Shown: one piece after another, positions 41,486-51,317 of the stretch | How positions within the stretch are numbered: position 1 is the first letter of the stretch | Layout: each line of letters opens with the position of its first letter | Assembly: GCA_023301725.1 (NCBI GenBank) | Contig: JALZUD010000017.1 | Span: forward strand, 1 to 64,000 | Origin: Granulosicoccus sp. | Lineage (GTDB): Bacteria; Pseudomonadota; Gammaproteobacteria; Granulosicoccales; Granulosicoccaceae | Reading direction: 5' to 3' | DNA: 64,000 bases | The notes under the pieces: generated by a model | Database searches by the model: none | Seen by the model: the letters and a program-made list of their open reading frames with translations, nothing else | What the model was told of the DNA's origin: nothing | Made by a program: the position numbers and the translations under genes

Positions 41486-42046
41486 TCACGCATTGTCGTC
41501 TTCCGAATCGAATTCCTCAAACTCTTCGTAATCGTCATCTGAATCCTCGTCGTGGTCGAAACGCTCCGGATTTGCCCAGAATCGTGCATTGAGCCAATCT
41601 GGTGGTGCCTTGTATTGACTGAGTCGGTACTCGTACCATAGCCCTTCATCAGGTTGGGCAACAGCGGCATCCAGCATGGTCAATTTCTTAAAGCCCAGAG
41701 AAAAAAACAACATATCCAAATTGTCAGACGACGTTTGATCACGTGCACAATGGACCACAACTCGGTAAGGGTATGCTCGAATAGCTTTGCCCAATTGAAT
41801 CTCGAGCTCAGCGCTAACGGCATCGGCCACCCACACCAGCATGATTCCGGGCGCATCCGCACCGCGCTCTCGGACAAATTGCTCGGCAGCTGTTAGGTCA
41901 GGTAGCTTGACAGGTGATGTTGCAGCTTCTGCAGATTCAACAAGCCGGCTGTCCAATGGTCCGACAACGACCATCTGTATTTGCGGATCCACAAATAAAT
42001 AGTCACCAAGGAACTTCTGATCTTTGCTTGTTTCGATTTTAACCAT
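41486..42046 (-). CDS. Conserved protein of unknown function with acidic C-terminal tail
   Basis: I do not recognise this 186-residue protein. It has a predicted alpha/beta core with VVVGPLDSRL, GIMLVWVADAVSAEL and YPYRVVVHCARDQTSSDNLDMLFFSLGFKKL, which reads like a small soluble alpha/beta domain. A strongly acidic tail (Asp/Glu-rich, about 165-186) follows WLNARFWANPERF. No signal peptide or membrane segment. It lies alone on the minus strand between the dehydrogenase gene and the DUF1244 gene. It looks coding because the frame is long, ordered and begins at a normal ATG. Confidence 0.7.
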   Translation of the reverse strand: MVKIETSKDQKFLGDYLFVDPQIQMVVVGPLDSRLVESAEAATSPVKLPDLTAAEQFVRERGADAPGIMLVWVADAVSAELEIQLGKAIRAYPYRVVVHCARDQTSSDNLDMLFFSLGFKKLTMLDAAVAQPDEGLWYEYRLSQYKAPPDWLNARFWANPERFDHDEDSDDDYEEFEEFDSEDDNA

Positions 42047-42172
42047 GATTCAGTCACCTTGCGTACACGGTGGTGGCTTGCCTATTATTGCTCAGTGCCC
42101 AGCAACATTAGCAAGTCGCCATTGGCGCTTGCCCAACTCAGCGTGAGAAGCCAACGCTAACAAAGCTCACTG

Positions 42173-42481
42173 TTAACCGTGAGTATCTTTGAAAGCGGCT
42201 TTTTGTTCGGCGGTAGCTTCAGTCTGGTGTTTTTGCTTCCAGTCGCTAAATGGTTCACCGTAAATACGCGTTCTAGCCTCTTCATACGGCACCTCGATGT
42301 CACGCTCGAGCGCTGCAGCCACGTAATATTTAGACAGACAATTTCGGCAAAACCCTGACAGATTCATAAGATCGATGTTCTGCACGTCAGAGCGTTTTTG
42401 CAAATGCGCAACCAATGTTCTAAACGCAGCAGCCTCGAGCTCTGTGCGCGTTTGATCATCCAGCGAGTCAATGCTGTTCAT
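42173..42481 (-). CDS. DUF1244 domain protein
   Basis: The 102-residue protein matches DUF1244: AAAFRTLVAHLQKRSDVQNIDLMNLSGFCRNCLSKYY, followed by EARTRIYGEPFSDWKQKHQ. The two cysteines in GFCRNC suggest metal or redox binding, but the function is not known. The family is widespread in alpha- and gammaproteobacteria. Divergent from the DUF3301 gene. Confidence 0.9.
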   Translation of the reverse strand: MNSIDSLDDQTRTELEAAAFRTLVAHLQKRSDVQNIDLMNLSGFCRNCLSKYYVAAALERDIEVPYEEARTRIYGEPFSDWKQKHQTEATAEQKAAFKDTHG

Positions 42482-42693
42482 TTTTTGTAGAATCCCTAAG
42501 GTTGGTTACGAGTCGTGGTGTTGACACTATAGACCACCAGCTAGCGTGTGAGAACCGCGTAGAGGGGTACATTACTCATGTTGCCTTGTCTCAAGCCAGT
42601 AAACGGGCTTGGAACGCACTCGCGGTCTGGCTTCTTGCAACCTTAAAGTCACACCACAATCCTTCAGCACCACATCGGAATAAAGATTACGCA

Positions 42694-43041
42694 ATGACTG
42701 GAAACGCGCTTTTGGACTTACTTATTCTTGCGCTGCCCGTTTTGGCGTTTATCTGGTGGTGGACTGGCTCAAAAGCCCATGAGCTGGCCACAGGTTTTGC
42801 GCGGCAGGCGTGCAAACAGCGACAACTGCAATTTTTAGATCAGACCACTGCCTTGAGCCAATTGAAACCTGCTCGCGATATCAGAGGTGCATTCTGTTGG
42901 CAGCGAACTTATCAGTTCGAGTTTACCGATCAAGGCCAGTACCGGGATGCGGCCACTGTCACTATGCACGGCCAGCGATTAAAAGAGATTCAGTTCCCGT
43001 ATTCACGAGACATTGACGGCAATCGCATCTACACACATTGA
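42694..43041 (+). CDS. DUF3301 family membrane-anchored protein
   Basis: From the ATG at 42694 the protein has 115 residues: one N-terminal membrane helix (LLDLLILALPVLAFIWWW), then ATGFARQACKQRQLQFLDQTTAL and WQRTYQFEFTDQGQYR, matching DUF3301. Function unknown. The frame is open upstream to 42502, but those residues are not conserved and hold no membrane-protein pattern. Precedes the YchJ-like gene by 60 bp on the same strand. Confidence 0.85.
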   Translation: MTGNALLDLLILALPVLAFIWWWTGSKAHELATGFARQACKQRQLQFLDQTTALSQLKPARDIRGAFCWQRTYQFEFTDQGQYRDAATVTMHGQRLKEIQFPYSRDIDGNRIYTH

Positions 43042-43101
43042 ACCGCGTTGAGTGCGCTAATATGTCTTCATCTGAAACAGCTTGAAAAATACCGATAACC
43101 C

Positions 43102-43593
43102 ATGAATGAATGTCCTTGCGGCTCTAGTCGCGACTTGAGCGAATGCTGCCAACCCATAATCAACGGTGATAGCCGTGCCTTGACCGCAGAAGAGCTTATC
43201 CGCGCACGCTACACAGCGCACACGAGGGATAATATGGAATTCATATTAGCTACCCATCATCCCTCCACGCGTGCTGAGGTTGATGAGGTGGCAACCCGCA
43301 GATGGGCCAACGAATCCACTTGGTTGGGACTGGAAATTATCAAGGTCGATGATGGCTTGGCCGAAGATACCTCTGCCCGCATCGAATTCATTGCTCGTTA
43401 TAGAGACGGAGCGCGCCGTCGTCATGCTCACCATGAGCGCGGTGTGTTCGAGAAATATCATGGCCAATGGTACTTTCGGGACGCTGAAGTACCCGATGTT
43501 GACCAATTCCGGCGCGATACGCCAAAACAGGGGCGAAACGAGCCCTGCGCGTGCGGCAGCGGAAAAAAGCACAAGAAGTGCTGTGCCGCCTGA
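43102..43593 (+). CDS. YchJ family protein with two SEC-C motifs
   Basis: The 163-residue protein starts with the cysteine motif [13 protein letters not shown] and ends with [13 protein letters not shown], both SEC-C type zinc-binding motifs like the one at the SecA C-terminus. Between them lies an NTF2-like YchJ middle domain ([38 protein letters not shown]). YchJ function is unknown; zinc binding is inferred. It is followed by fadD. Confidence 0.9.
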   Translation: MNECPCGSSRDLSECCQPIINGDSRALTAEELIRARYTAHTRDNMEFILATHHPSTRAEVDEVATRRWANESTWLGLEIIKVDDGLAEDTSARIEFIARYRDGARRRHAHHERGVFEKYHGQWYFRDAEVPDVDQFRRDTPKQGRNEPCACGSGKKHKKCCAA

Positions 43594-43702
43594 ATCGCGG
43601 TACAGTAAACCAACGTTTCAGCCACAGTTGTAACAATGGTACTGATTCATCGTCTTGTCGGACAACACCGTCCTACATCGCCCACACCATCGAGGATGCA
43701 TC

Positions 43703-45367
43703 ATGGATAAACCTTGGCTCCAATCCTACCCAGAATCGGTTCCTGCCGAAATTGATCCCAGCGAGTACGCATCGGTTGTCGAGATCTTTAACGAAAGCTG
43801 TACACGCTTCGCTGATAAACCGTCGTTTCACAATCTAGGCAAAACGATCACCTACCAGGAATTGGAAGAGGCAACTGATGCATTTGCCTCGTGGTGCCAG
43901 CATGAGGCCGGACTGGTCAAGGGAGATCGCATCGCCATCATGATGCCCAATCTGCTTCAGTACCCGGTTGCCGTATTTGGTGCTTTGCGCGCCGGCCTGG
44001 TGGTTGTCAACACCAACCCTCTTTACACCGACCGCGAACTCAAGCACCAATTAAAGGATTCCGGTGCAAAGGCCATTCTGGTCGTGGAGACATTTGCACA
44101 CACCTTGGCGGATGTTATTGATGACACAGAAATCAAAACTGTCATCACTACCCGCTTCGGGGACATGCTCAGCTTTCCCAAATCTATCCTGATAAATTTT
44201 GTCCTGAAATACGTCAAAAAAATGGAGCTCCCCTTCTCCCTACCTGGCGCATTTTCCATGAAGGAAGTGCTAGCCAAAGGCGCACAGTTACCTCAGGCAC
44301 AGGCTGATTTAAGTCATGATGATATCGCCTTTTTGCAGTACACAGGCGGGACCACTGGCGTGGCAAAAGGCGCAATGCTGACGCATGGCAATATGGTCGC
44401 AAACATCTTGCAGGCCCATAGTTGGGTCAATGCCGTGAAACAAGACGAAGGCAACGAACTTATCGTTACCGCTCTGCCGCTTTATCACATCTTTGCCCTA
44501 ACAGCTAATTGCCTCACTTACATGAAGCTAGGTGCAATGAATTTGCTCATCACCAATCCACGCGATATGCCTGGGTTTGTGAAGGAATTGAAAAAATTCA
44601 AATTCACAGCCTTCACGGGAGTCAACACACTCTTCAACGCCTTATTAAATACACCCGGATTTAGCGACATTGACTTCTCCAGGCTCAAACTGACACTAGG
44701 AGGCGGCATGGCGGTACAAAAATCGGTAGCCGACCAATGGCAATCTGTCACAGGCAATACACTAATTGAGGCCTACGGACTCACCGAAACCAGCCCGGCT
44801 GCCTGTATTAATCCCATGGACATCGGTAAGTACAGCGACTCTATAGGCTTGCCTCTGTCCTCCACCGATGCATCGATACGCGACCCTGACAACAATGCAT
44901 TGCCCGTGGGTGATCGAGGTGAGTTGTGTATTCGTGGGCCACAAGTCATGAAAGGCTACTGGCAGCGCCCAGAGGCCACGGCTGAAACCATTGATAGCGA
45001 CGGCTGGTTGCACACCGGCGACGTAGCTGTTATGGATGAAAAAGGATTTTTCAAAATCGTTGACCGACTCAAAGACATGATTCTAGTATCCGGATTCAAT
45101 GTCTATCCCAATGAGATAGAGAGCGTTATTGCCAGCATGCCGGGTGTTCTTGAGGTCGGTGCTATTGGTATTCCAGATGACCATTCTGGCGAGGTGGTGA
45201 AAGTCGTCGTTGTGAAAAAAGACAACGCGCTGACCGAAGAAGATATCCAAGCACATTGCAAAGAGGAGCTGACTGGCTACAAGCGTCCCAAGGTTATTCA
45301 GTTTGTCGATGAACTGCCAAAAACCAACGTGGGGAAGATATTACGCAGAGAACTGCGGGAGCTCTGA
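43703..45367 (+). CDS. fadD: Long-chain-fatty-acid-CoA ligase
   Basis: FadD activates long-chain fatty acids to acyl-CoA with ATP, at the inner membrane face. The 555-residue protein has the AMP-binding motif YTGGTTGVAKGAMLTH, YGLTETSPA, GWLHTGDVAVMDEKGF, and the C-terminal DRLKDMILVSGFNVYPNEIE with final Lys in PKTNVGKILRRELR. The ATG at 43703, preceded by GAGG 7 bp upstream, was preferred to one at 43655. An intrinsic terminator lies at 45497-45550. Confidence 0.95.
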   Translation: MDKPWLQSYPESVPAEIDPSEYASVVEIFNESCTRFADKPSFHNLGKTITYQELEEATDAFASWCQHEAGLVKGDRIAIMMPNLLQYPVAVFGALRAGLVVVNTNPLYTDRELKHQLKDSGAKAILVVETFAHTLADVIDDTEIKTVITTRFGDMLSFPKSILINFVLKYVKKMELPFSLPGAFSMKEVLAKGAQLPQAQADLSHDDIAFLQYTGGTTGVAKGAMLTHGNMVANILQAHSWVNAVKQDEGNELIVTALPLYHIFALTANCLTYMKLGAMNLLITNPRDMPGFVKELKKFKFTAFTGVNTLFNALLNTPGFSDIDFSRLKLTLGGGMAVQKSVADQWQSVTGNTLIEAYGLTETSPAACINPMDIGKYSDSIGLPLSSTDASIRDPDNNALPVGDRGELCIRGPQVMKGYWQRPEATAETIDSDGWLHTGDVAVMDEKGFFKIVDRLKDMILVSGFNVYPNEIESVIASMPGVLEVGAIGIPDDHSGEVVKVVVVKKDNALTEEDIQAHCKEELTGYKRPKVIQFVDELPKTNVGKILRRELREL

Positions 45368-45496
45368 CACCGCATCTGCAAGCTTGCCAACCGTTTTCGG
45401 TGTGCCTACTTTGCAGTGTGCCCACCAATACTGAGGTAGGCATGTACCACTAGAGCGCAAAACCGAGGGCTATTTGCCACAGCCCATCGGCCAATT

Positions 45497-45550
45497 CGCC
45501 TGTCGCGCCACCAATTCAGACACGTGCTCTGTTCGCGACAGGCGTTTTTT
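45497..45550 (+). terminator. Intrinsic terminator downstream of fadD
   Basis: cgcctgtcgcg (45497-45507) is inverted exactly at 45534-45544, giving an 11-bp stem with a 26-base loop, followed at once by six Ts. The loop contains its own cacgtg palindrome. It lies about 130 bp after the fadD stop and 9 bp before the end of the convergent Nudix gene. Confidence 0.85.
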
Positions 45551-45558
45551 GAGCGTCG

Positions 45559-46140
45559 CTATTCGTGGCGAACCATAACAAGCGGTTCACCCGGCCTGCT
45601 ACTGATATCAGCCACCATTACACGCGGCGGTGTAGTATCGCTGGTTTTAGCGTGTTCAAAATAGCGTTGTAACGAATCCACAACCACTGGGAATGCCAAT
45701 TTATCCCACGGTATCTCGGCTTCGGCAAACAGTGCCACCTCCAGTGTCTCCTCACTGGCTCGGGCAAAACCATCCCGCAAGGTGCCTTGGTACATGAGGT
45801 AGATCTGGCTAATATGCGGCAGATTGTAAATACCAAAAAGGCGCAAATCATCACCCACAGCTGTCGCCTCTTCAAACGCTTCTCGCGCCGCTCCCTGCAG
45901 CGTGGTCTCCTTATTTTCCATAAAACCTGCCGGCAAAGTCCAGTAGCCAAGCCTAGGTTCGATAGCTCGCTTACACAGAAGCACCTTGCCTTGCCACTCC
46001 AGAAGGCAGCCTACGACGTTGGTGGGATTTTCGTAATGTATGTGCTCGCATTGGGTGCAAACCCGGCGCATACGATTATCACCATCGGGCACACGCTGTG
46101 CGCAGGGTTGACCACATTGGACACAAAAGCCTGTAGACAT
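45559..46140 (-). CDS. Nudix hydrolase with N-terminal zinc ribbon
   Basis: The 193-residue protein has CVQCGQPC plus CTQCEHIHYENPTNVVGCLL, a four-Cys zinc ribbon, then the Nudix box GFMENKETTLQGAAREAFEEAT with the REx2EE core. The ribbon-plus-Nudix architecture resembles NudC-type and ADP-ribose/NADH pyrophosphatases, but the NADH-specificity SQPWPFPxS motif is missing, so the substrate is uncertain. It is the downstream neighbour of a thioesterase gene on the same strand. Confidence 0.9.
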   Translation of the reverse strand: MSTGFCVQCGQPCAQRVPDGDNRMRRVCTQCEHIHYENPTNVVGCLLEWQGKVLLCKRAIEPRLGYWTLPAGFMENKETTLQGAAREAFEEATAVGDDLRLFGIYNLPHISQIYLMYQGTLRDGFARASEETLEVALFAEAEIPWDKLAFPVVVDSLQRYFEHAKTSDTTPPRVMVADISSRPGEPLVMVRHE

Positions 46141-46167
46141 TCTTGTACACCTTGTTTCGGGTAGACG

Positions 46168-46587
46168 TTACTTCAACATAACCCGAACGGCATCAGGCAG
46201 AGGCATCGATTTGCCAGCCGTCGTGTTCACCCAGACTACGCGCGAACTGCCAATGGTATACAACTCTTCATCAACGGTGAGCGAGTAGGTGCTGACAAAT
46301 GAGCTTCTGCCGGGAGAGTGCCCACCCATTCTGATACATACCGTCGCTGGATACACCACCGGCTTAATGTATTGAGCATGATTGTCAACAATCACCATGC
46401 CCTCTTCGGCTGCGCCTGCCAAGGGCGAAAAACCCGCTAATTCGTACCATTGCAAACGCGCTGTTTCAAAGTACTGAAAGTAGACAATGTTGTTCACGTG
46501 GCCAAGGGCATCCATGTCACCCCAGCGCACAGGGAATTGCACTTGGTGCAGAAGATTCCCCTCTATATGTTCGTCCGGTATTTCCAT
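46168..46587 (-). CDS. Acyl-CoA thioesterase, hotdog fold (4HBT)
   Basis: The 139-residue protein has the 4-hydroxybenzoyl-CoA thioesterase signature RWGDMDALGHVNNIVYFQYFETARLQWYELAGF, with the catalytic Asp in GDMD and the HVNN turn, followed by hotdog strands (VDNHAQYIKPVVYPATVCIRMGGHS). Likely hydrolyses short acyl-CoA; specificity unknown. It ends 27 bp upstream of the Nudix gene start, so cotranscription is likely. Confidence 0.9.
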   Translation of the reverse strand: MEIPDEHIEGNLLHQVQFPVRWGDMDALGHVNNIVYFQYFETARLQWYELAGFSPLAGAAEEGMVIVDNHAQYIKPVVYPATVCIRMGGHSPGRSSFVSTYSLTVDEELYTIGSSRVVWVNTTAGKSMPLPDAVRVMLK

Positions 46588-46651
46588 CTACTCAACATCG
46601 CTTCTCGGCCGACAGGCCCCTGCGCTGAGTTTACGGCATTACCGCCTGAAT

Positions 46652-46861
46652 TCAAGCAGCGGTAACTACAGAAGCCTGCCAGCCTTTGTCGCTTTGAGTG
46701 GCTTCAAATTCTACAACCTGACCTTCGCTCAAAGAGCGATAGCCTTCACCTTCGATGACTCGATAATGAACGAATACATCTTCGCCTGCGGGGCTGATAA
46801 TAAAACCATATCCTTTGGCGTTATCAAACCACTTAACCGTACCTTGCTGTCGTTCTGACAT
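46652..46861 (-). CDS. Cold shock domain protein
   Basis: The 69-residue protein has the CSD nucleic-acid-binding motifs RNP1 (KGYGFI) and RNP2 (VFVHY), plus GTVKWFDNAKG near the N-terminus. It binds single-stranded RNA/DNA. The His before RNP2 is VHY where many CspA proteins have VHF. A 269-bp noncoding region upstream (46862-47130) may hold a long 5' leader, as is common for csp genes. Confidence 0.96.
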   Translation of the reverse strand: MSERQQGTVKWFDNAKGYGFIISPAGEDVFVHYRVIEGEGYRSLSEGQVVEFEATQSDKGWQASVVTAA

Positions 46862-47130
46862 GCAAACCTCCTTTTCAATCTAAAACGGTTGGGGCCCGGT
46901 AATTGGCCCAACCCTGAAGATTGACAAACTACCATGCAGTCTTTGGCGGATCTAGTAACGCACCACTCATGTCACCCTTGTTTACAATCAGGGTTGCATT
47001 ATTGATAGCTTTTAGTATTGCCGACAAGACTCTGCGATCACATTCCACATTGCTGGATTTTTCGAGAACATCTGGCCATCAAATCGTCGACAACACCTAT
47101 AGAAATTCAAACCTACCAGTAGGGTTACAT

Positions 47131-49785
47131 TCAACCTTCTGCTAATGATTTACTCACTAGTTCGTACACATCAGCAGACAATGACTCAATTTTTATAATC
47201 CCAACCAACTGCTCGCGCATCAGAGACTGAGAGGGTTCTACCAGCCTGGCCCAACGCGTCAACGACTTAACAAGAGCGGCTGCCACTTGAGGATTTATGG
47301 CATCAAGCTCAAGCACCCGCTGAGCCACAAAGGCATACCCACTACCATCAACAGCATGAAACGCCACTGGATTATTAAGTGCAAAGCTTGCCACTAAAGC
47401 TCGCACACGATTTGGATTACGGATATCAAATTGTTCATGTTCAAATAGCATGACCACATCATCCATAATTTGCGATCGTCTTGAACTTGCCTGTATGGCG
47501 AACCACTTGTCTAACACCAGCTTGTTACCAAGCGCTGCGACCATAAATTCTTGCAAACTTTCATCGCGCAAACCACTTGTGGTGTGGCATAAACACGATA
47601 ACGCTGTCAGTTTATCTGTCATATTGTTTGCGGATACAAACTGTTTTCTGGCAAGTTTCAACCACAAACCCTCTGGCAAGAAACTCAGCAGATTCAATGC
47701 AGAGTTAGCCAAGCGCCGAGCACCCATTGCATCGTCATCAGACACGTTAACTTGTGTCTCACGTTGCTCCATGACCAGCTCAAGCAATAGGGATTCACTG
47801 TACTTGGCAAAAGCCATTTGCACAGCGGCGCTTGCACCACCCAGTTTCTGGTAGTCAACGGATTCGAGCTCCTCCGCTAAGGTATCAATCGAGGGAAACT
47901 GTAAGGCCTCAGCTTTAAATGCAGGCTCAAGATCAGCATCGCTCAACAACATGCTTAACGCCTCATTCAGGTTATCAAGCGTTTTGGCAACGTTGCTATT
48001 TTCAAGTTGCGCCATCACCGCTCGTGTCGCCAAACGTTGCAGAGCCTCCCAACGGTTAAATGCATCAGTGTCATGAGCTACCAGCAAGCTAAGTTCCTCA
48101 TCAGCTAAGTTGTGTTCACGTTTTACCGGCGCTGAAAAACCACGAAGCAATGAAACCACAGGCTTAGCAACAACACCTTCAAATACAAAATCCTGAGCCT
48201 GATCAGTCACGTTTAAAATAATACTGGTGCTGTCCTTGGTATCAGCAGACGCACCCTCAATATCGCAGGCTTGCAACACTATCGGATTGCCTGATGCGTC
48301 CAGCAACCCCATACGTATTGGGATATGCAAGGCGGGTTTATTGCTTTGTCCGGGGGTATCTGGGGTTCGCTGTTCTAGGCGTAGCGTGTACCTGTGAGCC
48401 TGTTCATCAAATTGCTCGTGAACACAGACTACGGGTGTGCCCGCAACGCTGTACCAGAGTCTGAATTGCTCAAGCTCAACACGGGTAACACTTTGCATAG
48501 CGTCGATGAAGGCATCGCATGTGGTGGCAGTTCCATCGTGTCGACGCACATATTCATCCATACCTGCTCGCCACGACTTATCACCCAGCAAGGTGTGCAG
48601 CATGCGAATCACTTCCGCACCCTTTTCGTACACTGTTACTGTGTAAAAATTGTTAATTTCGATAAAACTATCAGGGCGAATCGGGTGCGCCATGGGGCTG
48701 GCATCCTCAGCAAATTGACGCGCCCTCAGCAAGCGCACATCAGCAATACGTTTTACCGTTTGAGAATGCATATCACTGGAGAAGCATTGATCGCGGAATA
48801 CGGTTAGCCCCTCTTTTAAACTTAGCTGAAACCAATCCCTGCAAGTAATACGGTTACCTGTCCAGTTATGAAAATACTCATGTGCAATGACAGCCTCGAT
48901 ACCTAGAAAATCTGCGTCCGTGGCGGAATCAATATCGGCAAGAACATAGCGCGAATTGAACACATTCAATCCCTTGTTTTCCATGGCTCCCATATTAAAA
49001 TCATCTACAGCCACAATCATGAAACGTTCAAGATCGTACTCAAAACCGTACGTCTGTTCATCCCAACGCATCGAACGTTTAAGAGCGCCCATGGCGTAGT
49101 CGCACAACATAATGTTATGCGCCTGAACGTAAATTTGTAGCAACACTGATTGACCCGATGCAGTAACAAACGTGTCTTCAATGACCGATAACTTGCCAGC
49201 CACCAGTGCAAAAAGGTAGCACGGCTTAGGGTGAGGGTCATGCCAGTGGACCACATGCCGCCCATTCTCAAGCACTTTAGTGGAGACCAGGTTTCCATTG
49301 CTCAACAAGACGGGATAGCTCGTCGCATCGGCTTCAATGGTCACATCGAAAATCGATAACACATCCGGGCGATCCAGATAATAGGTGATCTTGCGAAACC
49401 CTTCCGCTTCACATTGTGTACAGAAATTCCCACTGGACTGATACAAACCTTCCAAGGCTAGATTTGCCTCTGGATTTATCAACGTTTCAACACTCAAAAC
49501 GCAATCAGCTGGCAACGATCGCAAGGTCAGACTAGTGGCATCAAGCTCATACTCTTCACAACTCAACGCGACACCATCCACTTTCACACTGTGCAGCTGT
49601 AAATCCACTCCCTGAAGAACCAGAGGCGGGGTATCTTTGTGCGAAGAACTCCTGTGTAGATGCAACTGACTCGTTACTATCGTGGCGTCAGCTTCCAACG
49701 AGAAATACAAACTAGTTTTCAGAATCTGCCATGCAGATGCCTGATAGTCCTTACGCAGAATGGTTTTGGGCGTTTGAGGGTCCAT
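47131..49785 (-). CDS. pepN: Aminopeptidase N
   Basis: A cytoplasmic M1 zinc aminopeptidase that removes N-terminal residues in peptide turnover. The 884-residue protein has the GAMENKGLNVFN exopeptidase motif and the zinc site HEYFHNWTGNRITCRDWFQLSLKEG (HExxH with the distal Glu), with the DVxRLxRARQF-like segment DVRLLRARQFAEDASPMAHPIRPDS downstream. Length and organisation match the gammaproteobacterial PepN with the large C-terminal helical domain. Monocistronic as far as seen. Confidence 0.98.
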   Translation of the reverse strand: MDPQTPKTILRKDYQASAWQILKTSLYFSLEADATIVTSQLHLHRSSSHKDTPPLVLQGVDLQLHSVKVDGVALSCEEYELDATSLTLRSLPADCVLSVETLINPEANLALEGLYQSSGNFCTQCEAEGFRKITYYLDRPDVLSIFDVTIEADATSYPVLLSNGNLVSTKVLENGRHVVHWHDPHPKPCYLFALVAGKLSVIEDTFVTASGQSVLLQIYVQAHNIMLCDYAMGALKRSMRWDEQTYGFEYDLERFMIVAVDDFNMGAMENKGLNVFNSRYVLADIDSATDADFLGIEAVIAHEYFHNWTGNRITCRDWFQLSLKEGLTVFRDQCFSSDMHSQTVKRIADVRLLRARQFAEDASPMAHPIRPDSFIEINNFYTVTVYEKGAEVIRMLHTLLGDKSWRAGMDEYVRRHDGTATTCDAFIDAMQSVTRVELEQFRLWYSVAGTPVVCVHEQFDEQAHRYTLRLEQRTPDTPGQSNKPALHIPIRMGLLDASGNPIVLQACDIEGASADTKDSTSIILNVTDQAQDFVFEGVVAKPVVSLLRGFSAPVKREHNLADEELSLLVAHDTDAFNRWEALQRLATRAVMAQLENSNVAKTLDNLNEALSMLLSDADLEPAFKAEALQFPSIDTLAEELESVDYQKLGGASAAVQMAFAKYSESLLLELVMEQRETQVNVSDDDAMGARRLANSALNLLSFLPEGLWLKLARKQFVSANNMTDKLTALSCLCHTTSGLRDESLQEFMVAALGNKLVLDKWFAIQASSRRSQIMDDVVMLFEHEQFDIRNPNRVRALVASFALNNPVAFHAVDGSGYAFVAQRVLELDAINPQVAAALVKSLTRWARLVEPSQSLMREQLVGIIKIESLSADVYELVSKSLAEG

Positions 49786-49947
49786 AGTTTTCTACTGATT
49801 GTTTGAGAGGGGTATAAAGCTGACTGCAATGTAGGGCTACGCGACAGGCGCGCTTTCATGTGTTTCGTTCTTGCCCATGGTACTTGATTAACCCTAAATA
49901 CCAGTTTGTGCCTGTTAAATCTAAACCTGACAACTACACTTCTCGCT

Positions 49948-51114
49948 ATGAGTTTGATAGCTACATTACGCGCAGGGTTTTACCTGTGTTTTCTCTTTGT
50001 TGCGCTGCCCGCATCCGATGTGCTGGCAGAAAGCGCCCGCAGCCTTGAACAACTGGCTGTTGACATTGACAAGACTGATGCGCAACTAGAAACACTCAAG
50101 CAAAAGCTGGAACAAAACCTGTCTTTAAAAAATGACCTGCAATCAGCGTTTGCCGCAACTCAGGAACAGCGAGGGGAACGCGACGTACGTCTGGCTGAAC
50201 TTGACCAGCGTATCGGTGTGTTCGGTGCCCGTCTTGACGAAATGGATGCAGACATCAACGCGGCCAGTGACGATATCAATAATTACCAGGCCACGTTGGC
50301 GAACGCCCTAGTGAATGCGCAAAATATCGGCACTGATACTCGCCTGAAAGCCCTACTGCAGCACAGTGACCCTGTTGCCGCACAGCGACTTTCTACGCTA
50401 AGAGAATATTTTTTTCGCGCTCAGAGTGAACAATTGCGCACTGCCATCAAATTCTTGCAACAAATTGAAGACGCCCGCCTAACCGCCTTAAAGGACAGAA
50501 ACTGGTTAGTGCACATCAGAGCAAAAGCGACAGGTCAACGTGATGCTTTTGCAAAAACCGCGAGATCAACTCGTGTGCAAATCGATTCCGTTAACACAGA
50601 ACTTGAACACACAACACGCTCAGTAGCCGAGCTAGAACAAGACCAACAACGACTTCAATCACTTATGGACGAGCTGGAAACTCTACAGCGATCAGGTTCA
50701 GGGTATTTTGCGGCATTTAAAGGTAATTTTCCCATGCCGGTAGATGGCACCGTTGCAGCAAGCTTTGGATCTAAGAAATCATTGGGCGCTTTGCGCTGGG
50801 ATGGGATGTACATAAACGCTACTGCCGGCAATCCCGTACAAGCTGTAGCAGATGGAGAAGTTGTTTACAGCGCCTGGCTTCAAGGCTTTGGTATTCTGGT
50901 CGTCATAGATCATGGTGACAGTTATATGACGCTATATGGCGGTAACAGTGAGGTCATGGTGCCAGTGGGTGAATGGGTATCCACTGGAACAACCATTGCA
51001 TCTGTAGGTGACTCAGGTGGTCAAAACGCTAGCGGGTTATATTTTGGAATACGTCACAATTCGCTCGCACTTGATCCAGCAGAATGGTTGTCAGAAGTAA
51101 GTTCAGGGACGTAA
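49948..51114 (+). CDS. envC: Murein hydrolase activator EnvC-like protein
   Basis: EnvC activates the amidases AmiA/AmiB at the septum. The ATG at 49948 gives 388 residues with an N-terminal signal (LRAGFYLCFLFVALPASDVLAES), a long coiled coil (about 30-265), and a C-terminal LytM (M23-type) domain. The LytM domain is degenerate: the zinc-ligand His and HxH are absent, as in known EnvC (RWDGMYI instead of H-x3-D), so it is probably not enzymatic. A TTG at 49906 would extend it by 14 residues. ctpA follows on the same strand. Confidence 0.94.
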   Translation: MSLIATLRAGFYLCFLFVALPASDVLAESARSLEQLAVDIDKTDAQLETLKQKLEQNLSLKNDLQSAFAATQEQRGERDVRLAELDQRIGVFGARLDEMDADINAASDDINNYQATLANALVNAQNIGTDTRLKALLQHSDPVAAQRLSTLREYFFRAQSEQLRTAIKFLQQIEDARLTALKDRNWLVHIRAKATGQRDAFAKTARSTRVQIDSVNTELEHTTRSVAELEQDQQRLQSLMDELETLQRSGSGYFAAFKGNFPMPVDGTVAASFGSKKSLGALRWDGMYINATAGNPVQAVADGEVVYSAWLQGFGILVVIDHGDSYMTLYGGNSEVMVPVGEWVSTGTTIASVGDSGGQNASGLYFGIRHNSLALDPAEWLSEVSSGT

Positions 51115-51250
51115 GCGGGTCAGCTGTGAAATAACGGTCAAAAACCTTTCCGAAATGGTACGGCCCTTTGGAACAGTAACCAACTGTTGTGGTCTCATTA
51201 GCAATTAGTAGGTATTGTTATGACATTGGTAACGACAGCACAAGTGCCCG

Positions 51251-51288
51251 TCGGGGCGATCAATGGTTCTTACCATTGCACACCCCGA
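51251..51288 (+). other. Structured leader element before ctpA
   Basis: tcgggg (51251-51256) pairs with ccccga (51283-51288), and inside it caatggt (51261-51267) pairs exactly with accattg (51272-51278) around a tctt loop. There is no U-run, so a terminator of the envC transcript is unlikely. It ends 29 bp before the ctpA ATG and may form part of a 5' leader. Confidence 0.45.
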
Positions 51289-51317
51289 ACGGTAATCCTC
51301 AATTGGAGTAGCATTGC

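Noticed and set aside
46921-47145. A 74-codon + strand frame between csp and pepN.
   Set aside because: Amino-acid composition is unconvincing, it runs into the pepN 3' end, and no family pattern is seen; the region fits a csp leader and promoter.
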